Assembly: GCA_964365905.1 (NCBI GenBank)
Contig: CAYIRQ010000007.1
Coordinates: forward strand, 1-23,137
Source: CAYIRQ01 sp964365905
GTDB lineage: Bacteria; Patescibacteriota; Gracilibacteria; Peribacterales; Peribacteraceae
Direction: 5' to 3'
DNA length: 23,137 nt
In this document: positions 8,608 through 14,051 of the stretch, in pieces
Numbering within the stretch: the first letter of the stretch is position 1
Layout of the letters: each line of letters opens with the position of its first letter
Program-made: the position numbers and the translations under genes
The notes under the pieces: model-generated
What the model was told of the DNA's origin: nothing
Database searches by the model: none
What the model saw: only the letters and a program-made list of their open reading frames with translations

Positions 8608-9068
8608 CGCACCGCCCTTGCGTCTCCGTTATCCTTCTTCGCAAAGGAAAGAAGGATGAAAACATGGAGGTCTTGATCGTCCATAAACCCCGCAAGAATG
8701 ACGCATGGCAGATTCCGCAGGGCGGGATTGAAGAAGGAGAAACAATGGAAGAAGCGGCGCGACGGGAGCTCATGGAGGAGACCGGGGTTACAGTCGAAGG
8801 CGAACTCCATCGCTCGCAGCATCACTATCAGTACGATTATCCGGCTGGATTCATCCGCGCGAAGCATCCGCGCTTCAAGGGTCAGAGACTCGACTTCTTT
8901 GTCGCATTTGTGCCGCGCTCTCTGAGCGTCCAGGTGGATAAACGGGAACTCGATCAGTACCTCTGGATCGATCCAGCGGATCTTCCAAAGTATTTGAAGA
9001 GGAAGGAGTATCGGGAGGTGGTGGAAAAGGTCATTGAGGAATACAGGAATAAGGGAGTAAAGGAATAA
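8601..9068 (+). CDS. Nudix hydrolase, RppH-like
   Basis: A 155-residue Nudix hydrolase. The Nudix box is complete at about residues 41-63: GGIEEGETMEEAARRELMEE followed by TGV, which fits GX5EX7REUXEEXGU including the metal-binding glutamates. The flanks look like RppH/Ap4A hydrolases: NDAWQIPQGG before the box, YQYDYP and KGQRLDFFVAFV after it, and a C-terminal WIDPADLPKYLKRKEYREVV. The known family role is removal of pyrophosphate from mRNA 5' ends or hydrolysis of dinucleoside polyphosphates; the exact substrate is not settled by sequence. It is the first gene of a plus-strand run with recF and typA. The ATG is SD-less. The stop codon lies inside a long hairpin that spans the gap to recF. 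Confidence 0.9.
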   Translation: MTTHRPCVSVILLRKGKKDENMEVLIVHKPRKNDAWQIPQGGIEEGETMEEAARRELMEETGVTVEGELHRSQHHYQYDYPAGFIRAKHPRFKGQRLDFFVAFVPRSLSVQVDKRELDQYLWIDPADLPKYLKRKEYREVVEKVIEEYRNKGVKE

Positions 9069-9116
9069 AGGGACCAACCTTCATCATTCCCCTATATTCC
9101 TTTATTCTTTTATTCC
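9046..9116. repeat. Long AT-rich hairpin between the Nudix gene and recF
   Basis: The left arm 9046-9072 (starting GGAATAAGGGAGTAAAGG) pairs over about 27 positions, with some G-U pairs and a single mismatch, with the right arm 9089-9116 (ending CTTTATTCTTTTATTCC). The loop is 9073-9088. The left arm contains the Nudix stop codon and is itself built from GGAATAA-like units. There is no T-tract beyond the right arm, so it is not a standard terminator. It may protect or process the mRNA between the two genes, or be a dispersed repeat. Confidence 0.6.
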
Positions 9117-9125
9117 CATCCCCCG

Positions 9126-10232
9126 ATGCGCCTCCTCTCCCTCACCCTCGAATCCTTCCGGAGCTACGGCTCTCTCGAGCTCCACTTTCCGGAGCAGGAA
9201 CACGTGACCATTCTCCTCGGAGAGAATGCGACGGGGAAGACGAATGTGCTTGAGGCCATCGCGATCCTTGCGCTCCTCTCCTCTCCGCGCGATTCCGAGG
9301 AAGCTGATCTCGTGCAGTGGGAGAAGAAGCATTACCGCATTCAGGGAACATGCCGCTCAGACGATGCCGAAGAAAAGAAGCTGGAAGTGGTCTCACAGAT
9401 CGAGCCACGCCGGCAGCGCGCATGCTTCGTGAATGGGGTCCGTACTCCGTCCAATCGATATGTCGGAACGCTCCCCATCGTCACCTTCATGCCGGATGAT
9501 CTCCTTCTCTTCACGGGGCCACCCGCGATGCGGCGACGCCTCCTCGACACGCTCCTTCGCCAAGTCTCCCCCACCTACGAGCAGGCGCTCTCGGAATATG
9601 ATCGCGCGATCAAGCAGCGCAATGCTCTCCTGCATGCGATTGCAGAGGGACTCGAGCGACCCATGATGCTTGCGGTGTGGGATGAGAAGCTCGCAAGTTG
9701 TGGAGCAATCATTACGAACGAGCGGCTGCAGCTCTTCGCGACGATCAATATGACGCTGAAATCAGAACTTCATCTTCTCGGGGAGCGATGCAGAGAAGCA
9801 TGCTTCACCTATATACGGAAAGGAGAAGCAACCGATGAATCGGTGCTGCGGGAAGAGTTGCTCTCCCTCCTCAGTCACTACCGTGAACGGGATCTCCTGA
9901 CACAAACGACAACAGTGGGACCTCATCGGGATGACTGGTCTCTGCTCTTCGAAGGTCGCGACATCGCGACCTCCGCTTCGCGCGGGGAGCAGCGGGCAGC
10001 CGTCCTCGCGCTCCTCCTGCTACAAGCATCCTTCCTCGAGATGCGCAAAGGAGAAAAACCTCTCCTCCTCCTCGATGATATTTTTTCCGAGCTCGACGAG
10101 CATCATCGGAAGGCAGTGCTTACAGCGCTTTCCAGGAGCCAGGTGCTCCTCACCGCCGTACAAGTGGATCCCATGATGCGAGAAAAGGCGAGAGTTGTCG
10201 CGTGTCCACTCGATACATCTGCGCTATCCTAG
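9126..10232 (+). CDS. recF: DNA replication and repair protein RecF
   Basis: A 368-residue SMC/ABC-type ATPase of recombinational gap repair, which acts with RecO and RecR to load RecA at single-strand gaps. Walker A is GENATGKT (residues 32-39), preceded by the typical N-terminus LTLESFRSYGSLELHF. The ABC signature is SASRGEQR (283-290) and Walker B with D-loop is LLLLDDIFSELDEHHR (about 313-328). FMPDDLLLFTGPPAMRRRLLD is the usual RecF lid region. Length matches the family (about 360). ATG 9126 lies 9 nt after the Nudix-recF hairpin, in a C-rich stretch with no Shine-Dalgarno. typA begins 6 nt after the stop, so the two are probably co-transcribed. No dnaA or gyrB neighbours are seen here. 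Confidence 0.96.
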   Translation: MRLLSLTLESFRSYGSLELHFPEQEHVTILLGENATGKTNVLEAIAILALLSSPRDSEEADLVQWEKKHYRIQGTCRSDDAEEKKLEVVSQIEPRRQRACFVNGVRTPSNRYVGTLPIVTFMPDDLLLFTGPPAMRRRLLDTLLRQVSPTYEQALSEYDRAIKQRNALLHAIAEGLERPMMLAVWDEKLASCGAIITNERLQLFATINMTLKSELHLLGERCREACFTYIRKGEATDESVLREELLSLLSHYRERDLLTQTTTVGPHRDDWSLLFEGRDIATSASRGEQRAAVLALLLLQASFLEMRKGEKPLLLLDDIFSELDEHHRKAVLTALSRSQVLLTAVQVDPMMREKARVVACPLDTSALS

Positions 10233-10238
10233 GGCGTC

Positions 10239-12032
10239 ATGCAAATCCGGAACATCGCCATCATTGCGCACGTGGACCATGGAAAGACGACGCTCGTTGA
10301 TGCCCTGCTCAGGCAGGGTGGTGCCTTTGCGTCGCATGAGAAAGTCGAGGAACTCGTGATGGATAGCAATGCGCAGGAAAAGGAACGCGGCATCACGATC
10401 TACGCGAAGAATGCGGCGATCACGTACAAGGATTGCAGGATCAATATCGTGGATACTCCCGGCCACGCGGATTTCGGATCCGAAGTGGAGCGCGTGCTCA
10501 GGACCGTAGACTCCGTCTTGCTCCTCGTCGATGCGCAGGAAGGTCCCATGCCGCAGACCAAATTTGTTTTGAAAAAATCGCTCGAGATCGGGCTCAAACC
10601 CATCGTGATCGTGAATAAGATCGATCAACCGGCTGCGCGTCCGCAGGAGGTGATCGACGAAGTCTTCGATCTCTTCGTGGCGCTCGGAGCCTCCGATACC
10701 CAGCTCGATTTCCCCTACCTCTTCACGATTGCGCGCGAAGGTATCGCGAAGCGTAGCCTCAAAGAAGCATCTTCCGATCTCACTCCCCTCTTTGAGATGA
10801 TTCTCGAGAAAGTGCCAGCGGCTCCCCAAAAGACGGATGCCCCCTTCCGCATGCAACCGAGCAATCTTCAGTACGATAGCTTCGTGGGGAGACTTGCCGT
10901 TGGAAGAGTCTTCGAAGGTATTGCAAAGATCGGGGATGCAGTGACGGCGCTCTCCCCCGATGGGAAAAAGCGTTCCGGCAAAATCACGAAGCTCTTCCGC
11001 ATGGAGGGAGTGGAGCGTAGAGAAATTCCCGAAGCGTCCGCAGGCGACATCGTCACGCTTGCCGGCATCCCGGATATCACGGTGGGCGAAACGATCACGA
11101 CGGATGCGGACGCTCCTCCACTCCCAGCGCTCGAGATCGACCCCCCCACGATTTCGATGATCTTCATGGTGAATGGCTCCCCGTTTGCCGGGAAAGAGGG
11201 TTCACTCGTGACCACTCGTCACATCCGCGACCGACTGCTCCGAGAATGTGAGACAAATGTCGGACTTGAAGTGGAGCTACTCCCCGAGAGCGATGAATCA
11301 AAAGTGTCCGGACGCGGCGAACTCCATCTCTCCGTGCTCATCGAGCAGATGCGCAGAGAAGGATTCGAGCTCCAGGTCTCGCGCCCCGAGGTCATTGTGC
11401 GAGAAGGCAAAGATGGGAAAGAGGAACCGATCGAACAGGTGATCATTGATGTTCCCGAGGAATTCCAGGGGACCGTCATTGATATGCTCGCGCGGCGCAA
11501 AGGGGCGCTCCTCGATATGCGTGTTCGTGAGGGTCATGCGCGCATGGAATTCCGTGTTCCTACGAGAGGCCTCCTCGGTTTCCGTGGCGATTTCATCATC
11601 GAGACGCGCGGTAAAGGCATCCTCACGCATTCCTTCGTCGCGTATGAGCCCTGGAAAGGAGAGATTTCGAAGCGTTCCCATGGCTCTATCATTTCGATGA
11701 TTGATGGCAAGGCCACAGCGTATGACCTCTGGAATATCCAGGAACGCGGGCAACTCTTTATTAGCCCAAGTCAACCTCTCTACGAAGGCATGATCGTCGG
11801 GGAGAGCGCAAAGGATCAGGATATCGTCGTGAATCTCACGAAAGGGAAGAAACTCAGCAACATGCGCGCATCGGGATCTGATGATGCGATCCAGCTCACG
11901 CCCGTCACGGCAATGAGCCTCGAGCAGGCGCTCGAATACATCGAGGATGATGAGCTCGTGGAGATCACCCCTGCATCTCTTCGCCTGCGCAAGAAACTCC
12001 TGAAGGAGCATGAGAGGAAGAGGGTGAAATGA
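10239..12032 (+). CDS. typA: Ribosome-associated translational GTPase TypA/BipA
   Basis: A 597-residue translational GTPase of the EF-G superfamily that binds the ribosome and aids 50S assembly and stress growth. G1 is AHVDHGKT (10-17), switch I has RGITI with an upstream EKE, G3 is DTPGH (72-76) and G4 is NKID (126-129). Domain 2 follows (about 210-300). The TypA-specific C-terminal region includes RGLLGFRGDFIIETRGKGIL and ITPASLRLRKKLLKEHERKR. Length is standard (about 605). The start lies 6 nt after recF; only a weak AGGG precedes it, while a TATCCT (10225-10230) sits 8 nt upstream inside the recF end and could be an internal -10. It converges with the DUF4870-like gene, with only 8 nt between the stops. 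Confidence 0.97.
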   Translation: MQIRNIAIIAHVDHGKTTLVDALLRQGGAFASHEKVEELVMDSNAQEKERGITIYAKNAAITYKDCRINIVDTPGHADFGSEVERVLRTVDSVLLLVDAQEGPMPQTKFVLKKSLEIGLKPIVIVNKIDQPAARPQEVIDEVFDLFVALGASDTQLDFPYLFTIAREGIAKRSLKEASSDLTPLFEMILEKVPAAPQKTDAPFRMQPSNLQYDSFVGRLAVGRVFEGIAKIGDAVTALSPDGKKRSGKITKLFRMEGVERREIPEASAGDIVTLAGIPDITVGETITTDADAPPLPALEIDPPTISMIFMVNGSPFAGKEGSLVTTRHIRDRLLRECETNVGLEVELLPESDESKVSGRGELHLSVLIEQMRREGFELQVSRPEVIVREGKDGKEEPIEQVIIDVPEEFQGTVIDMLARRKGALLDMRVREGHARMEFRVPTRGLLGFRGDFIIETRGKGILTHSFVAYEPWKGEISKRSHGSIISMIDGKATAYDLWNIQERGQLFISPSQPLYEGMIVGESAKDQDIVVNLTKGKKLSNMRASGSDDAIQLTPVTAMSLEQALEYIEDDELVEITPASLRLRKKLLKEHERKRVK

Positions 12033-12040
12033 CGAAGGGA

Positions 12041-12502
12041 TTATTCCGCCCTCCTCTCCTCCGCATGAGCAACTGCCCCCGGAGCAGTTTCCCCCTTCCC
12101 GATACCCACCGCCCTCTTCAGCACGTCGACCGCCCGCACAAAAAATGCGAGAAACATCTTCCAGAGATCGCGGAGGGTGAGGGTCCCCTTTGCAAGCTGC
12201 CCGATGAGAGGGAGATCGTGATATCTCCCTTGTGCGGCATTCAGGAAACCGATGATCATCCCTCCGAGGACGAAGAACTCGAGAAGATGCCCGATACCGG
12301 GGATCATCCAGAGGAGGATGCTGAGCACAAAGAGCCATGCGCCCTGCTTGCTGTGATGTTGGATGAACGGAGAATCGCGGCGTTTGTAGAGTACGACGAG
12401 CGAGAGAATCCAAAGGTAGCTCGCCGCAGCGACATCCTTATTCCTCTCCACGTCTGTTTTCTCTTCCTCGGAAGAGAGTGAATCTGCCTGCAGGTTCGAC
12501 AT
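12041..12502 (-). CDS. DUF4870/Tic20-like small membrane protein
   Basis: A 153-residue integral membrane protein with about three hydrophobic segments (residues 24-40, 54-70 and 72-90). It has the family signature SPFIQHHSKQGAWLF, comparable to the FVRxHAKQA core of DUF4870 proteins, and an acidic cytoplasmic N-terminus. Family function is unknown. ATG 12502 has AGAGG at an ideal 6-nt spacing. However, a strong extended -10 (TGCTATACT) lies such that transcription would begin at the in-frame ATG 12508, giving a leaderless mRNA and two extra residues. No operon partner is tightly linked: the next minus-strand gene upstream ends at 12570. Function is not inferred beyond membrane location. Confidence 0.8.
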   Translation of the reverse strand: MSNLQADSLSSEEEKTDVERNKDVAAASYLWILSLVVLYKRRDSPFIQHHSKQGAWLFVLSILLWMIPGIGHLLEFFVLGGMIIGFLNAAQGRYHDLPLIGQLAKGTLTLRDLWKMFLAFFVRAVDVLKRAVGIGKGETAPGAVAHAEERRAE

Positions 12503-12514
12503 GTCCATCCTCTC

Positions 12515-12523
12515 AGTATAGCA
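12515..12523 (-). promoter_or_regulatory. Extended -10 promoter of the DUF4870-like gene
   Basis: On the minus strand TGCTATACT matches the extended -10 consensus TGnTATAAT at eight of the nine positions, counting n as a match. Six nucleotides (GAGAGG) separate it from ATG 12508, which would put transcription start on the start codon. No -35 match is evident at 17 nt, as is common for extended -10 promoters. Confidence 0.6.
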
Positions 12524-12569
12524 GAAAAATGCCCTGGAGACTATTGACGGAAAGACATGCCAGGAAAAC

Positions 12570-12908
12570 TCACCCCTGCTCACCTACAAACCGGCGCACT
12601 TCCCTGAGCGCATCACGAAGAGGTTCGAGGCGGTCTGGTGATGCCCCCTTCTCTGCGAGACTTCTCATCCATGCCATTGTCCCAAGGACAGCAAGGAGAG
12701 GATCGAAATTTCCATTTTTTTGCACCGCCACCACATCCCCATGCGCTCCCCGTACATCTTCTACGGTCACACCATTCCGCCTCTTCGTGAGAGCACGTGC
12801 TTGAGCCTCCGCTCTCACAGCCTCTCGAATCTGGGGTTGCACACTTTCAAGAAGACTCAAGGCTTCCGCACCCCACTTCTCGCTGCCAGTGCTTTCCAGT
12901 CCTTCCAT
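12570..12908 (-). CDS. Small protein with a PCP_red-like helical domain
   Basis: A 112-residue soluble protein. Residues about 10-55 (EKWGAEALSLLESVQPQIRE, then VRAEAQARA and GVTVEDVRGA) fit the pattern of the PCP_red domain: W-x-EA-xx-L, a middle helix ending xxVRxxxExxA, then xVTVExVxxA. That domain is best known from the C-terminus of light-independent protochlorophyllide reductase subunit B but also occurs in small proteins of non-photosynthetic bacteria. The remaining half (GDVVAVQKNGNFDPLLAVLG, then a basic helical tail) is not recognised. No photosynthesis genes are nearby, so a pigment role is unlikely. ATG 12908 is preceded by a pyrimidine tract (CTTCCTCTCT) rather than a Shine-Dalgarno. 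The domain call is from pattern memory. Confidence 0.6.
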   Translation of the reverse strand: MEGLESTGSEKWGAEALSLLESVQPQIREAVRAEAQARALTKRRNGVTVEDVRGAHGDVVAVQKNGNFDPLLAVLGTMAWMRSLAEKGASPDRLEPLRDALREVRRFVGEQG

Positions 12909-12984
12909 AGAGAGGAAGGTAAGCAGAAGGCAATTTCCATGGCAAGAAAATCATGTCGAAAAGTCATGCCGATGAGTGAGCAAT

Positions 12985-13028
12985 GAAAAGACGGGTGGTG
13001 AACCGTCTAACAGTTCGTTCACCCGCCC
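12985..13028 (-). terminator. Probable rho-independent terminator after the 13052-13291 gene
   Basis: On the minus strand GGTGAAC (inside 13028-13017) pairs with GTTCACC (13003-12997), extended by three outer G-C pairs beyond a small internal loop. The stem is followed by GTCTTTTC. It lies 24 nt past the stop of the minus-strand gene ending at 13052 and before the next minus gene at 12908. The T-tract is short, so strength is uncertain. Confidence 0.5.
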
Positions 13029-13051
13029 TAGAATATCAGTGCTACTTGCTA

Positions 13052-13291
13052 CTACGCCCCGTATCGGGGATATTGCGTGTTGAACTCGATGTTCGTTGCG
13101 CCAGCCTGTGTCAAGGCTACCCGAAGCCTTGATTCTAAATCGAATGCAATACCATAGATTCGACGTCGTTCCTCAACCGTGCTTGGTTCAAAGATATTGA
13201 GATTGACACCCGTTCTTCCCTCTGCTTGGTCCACAACAACTTCGCCACTATTGCCGACGACACTTTTTGCAACTTCTTGGAGATTAGGCAT
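13052..13291 (-). CDS. Hypothetical 79-residue protein
   Basis: The family is not recognised. The product is soluble (starts MPNLQEVAKSVVGNSGEVVV, ends NTQYPRYGA) and contains a charged helix EERRRIYGIAFDLESRLRVA. It has its own near-consensus promoter upstream and a terminator downstream, so it looks like a monocistronic gene. Base use appears somewhat more AT-rich than its neighbours, judged by eye. ATG 13291 is preceded by CCCCCTTGCG, with no Shine-Dalgarno; an in-frame TTG at 13330 lies within the promoter and is unlikely to be the start. It lies just beyond the tRNA-Arg 3' end and a short repeat of that tRNA end, a context where acquired genes often occur, but nothing in the protein identifies it as mobile. 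Confidence 0.6.
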   Translation of the reverse strand: MPNLQEVAKSVVGNSGEVVVDQAEGRTGVNLNIFEPSTVEERRRIYGIAFDLESRLRVALTQAGATNIEFNTQYPRYGA

Positions 13292-13318
13292 AAACGCAAG
13301 GGGGAATAATATGCCAGC

Positions 13319-13347
13319 ATGATATACCAACTAACACATATTGTCAA
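13319..13347 (-). promoter_or_regulatory. Near-consensus sigma70 promoter of the 13052-13291 gene
   Basis: On the minus strand TTGACA (13347-13342), a 17-nt spacer and TATCAT (13324-13319, one mismatch to TATAAT) form the best promoter in the window. Transcription would start near 13312, about 20 nt before ATG 13291. Confidence 0.75.
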
Positions 13348-13351
13348 TATC

Positions 13352-13364
13352 GTGTCCCGGAGAG
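13352..13364. repeat. 13-nt direct repeat of the tRNA-Arg 3' end
   Basis: GTGTCCCGGAGAG here is identical to 13437-13449, which covers the 3' acceptor strand and part of the T arm of tRNA-Arg. The copies start 85 bp apart. Such partial tRNA-end duplications are typical of attachment sites left by integration, but no integrase is visible and the interval holds only hairpin DNA. Confidence 0.45.
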
Positions 13365-13376
13365 ACCGTCTTCGCC

Positions 13377-13434
13377 TCCGGCTTCGCCGAGTCATAACCT
13401 ATTCGTTATCGCGGCGAAGTTTTACGAAGCCGGA
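13377..13434. repeat. Complex inverted repeat directly 3' of tRNA-Arg
   Basis: TCCGGCTTCG (13377-13386) pairs with CGAAGCCGGA (13425-13434), and CTTCGCCG (13382-13389) pairs with CGGCGAAG (13412-13419). The two stems share bases and are alternatives. ATAAC/GTTAT forms a further inner stem. It abuts the encoded CCA of the tRNA. It may act in tRNA 3' processing or termination (though no T-tract is present), or be a REP-like element. Confidence 0.5.
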
Positions 13435-13511
13435 TGGTGTCCCGGAGAGGAGTCGAACCTCTGACCTGAAGCTTAGAAGGCTTCCGCTCTATCCAACTGA
13501 GCTACCGGGAC
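13435..13511 (-). tRNA. tRNA-Arg (anticodon UCU), CCA encoded
   Basis: A 77-nt tRNA on the minus strand. The acceptor stem GTCCCGG (from 13511) pairs with CCGGGAC, then discriminator A and an encoded CCA (13437-13435). The D arm is GCTC...GAGC. The anticodon stem GAAGC/GCTTC holds loop CTTCTAA with anticodon TCT at 34-36, reading AGA and AGG. The T arm is AGAGG-TTCGACT-CCTCT. All stems pair fully. It lies 11 nt downstream of the sibling pilin stop on the same strand. Confidence 0.97.
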
Positions 13512-13522
13512 ACGTCCCCATT

Positions 13523-14014
13523 CTAGTGCACAAACTCCTTCCCCGAGGGACTCACCACGCGAAGACGTCCTCCCGCAACCGGAAACTGCACCTGAAATCC
13601 GGACCGCACTTCCGTTTCCGCGAGGAAATCTTTCTGGACCGGGATCTCCGTGAGGTAGCCGCCACTCACGACGGATTCCAGATAGACCCCTCCCACCGCA
13701 TCACATGCAACCTTGCTTACCTCCCCCTTGCAGACAGGTTTCAGAGAAGCTCCAATGCCTGCGTCAACAGGCAGGTTCCCCTCGTGATCCCAGCGGTACG
13801 CCGTGATGCCCCGCGTGATCTCCCGCACGCCCGTTTCATCGGTCGTAGACGACAGCTTTCCAAAAATATCTCCGATATCAATGCTCGATGTTACGATGAG
13901 AAAGAGCGCCGTGAGAATCGCGATCGAGAGAAGGACTTCGACGAGGGTCATCCCCGTGCGACGAGGTTCCCGAATGATGAACGAGAGGAGCGGAGAACGG
14001 AAGAAGCGGCTCAT
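13523..14014 (-). CDS. Type IV pilin-like protein (simple sibling)
   Basis: A 163-residue prepilin-like protein. The basic leader MSRFFRSPLLSFIIREPRRT ends in G21, the prepilin peptidase site; the mature N-terminus MTLVEVLLSIAILTALFLI has the conserved glutamate at +5 and the pilin hydrophobic helix. The globular part (about 60-163) contains KPVC with C95 and C104, CDAVGGVYLE, LTEIPV and SGFQV, closely matching the C-terminal domain of the gene 37 nt upstream. It is probably secreted to the membrane and assembled in a pilus or pseudopilus; no assembly ATPase or platform gene is in the window. ATG 14014 has no Shine-Dalgarno (ATTCCTCACAT precedes it). It lies between the propeller pilin and tRNA-Arg on the same strand. 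Confidence 0.85.
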   Translation of the reverse strand: MSRFFRSPLLSFIIREPRRTGMTLVEVLLSIAILTALFLIVTSSIDIGDIFGKLSSTTDETGVREITRGITAYRWDHEGNLPVDAGIGASLKPVCKGEVSKVACDAVGGVYLESVVSGGYLTEIPVQKDFLAETEVRSGFQVQFPVAGGRLRVVSPSGKEFVH

Positions 14015-14031
14015 ATGTGAGGAATGAGGAA

Positions 14032-14040
14032 ATTCTAGCA
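14032..14040 (-). promoter_or_regulatory. Extended -10 promoter of the simple pilin gene
   Basis: On the minus strand TGCTAGAAT matches TGnTATAAT with one mismatch. It lies in the 37-nt gap between the two pilin genes, 17 nt before ATG 14014, giving a leader of roughly 10 nt. The upstream pilin gene also has a GCTAGAAT before its start, so the two may be co-regulated. Confidence 0.55.
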
Positions 14041-14051
14041 GAATCCCCGGA

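Noticed and set aside
8258..8659. Plus-strand 133-codon frame with an SSDSSDSS stretch
   Set aside because: It is antisense to the thrS-linked ORF and overlaps the Nudix start in another frame; composition looks like a shadow.
9046..9116. Rho-independent terminator after the Nudix gene
   Set aside because: The hairpin is strong, but no T-tract follows and recF begins 9 nt later, so a simple terminator call is not supported.
11298..12413. Minus-strand 371-codon frame opposite typA
   Set aside because: Antisense shadow of typA and an out-of-frame shadow of the DUF4870-like gene; no domain recognised.
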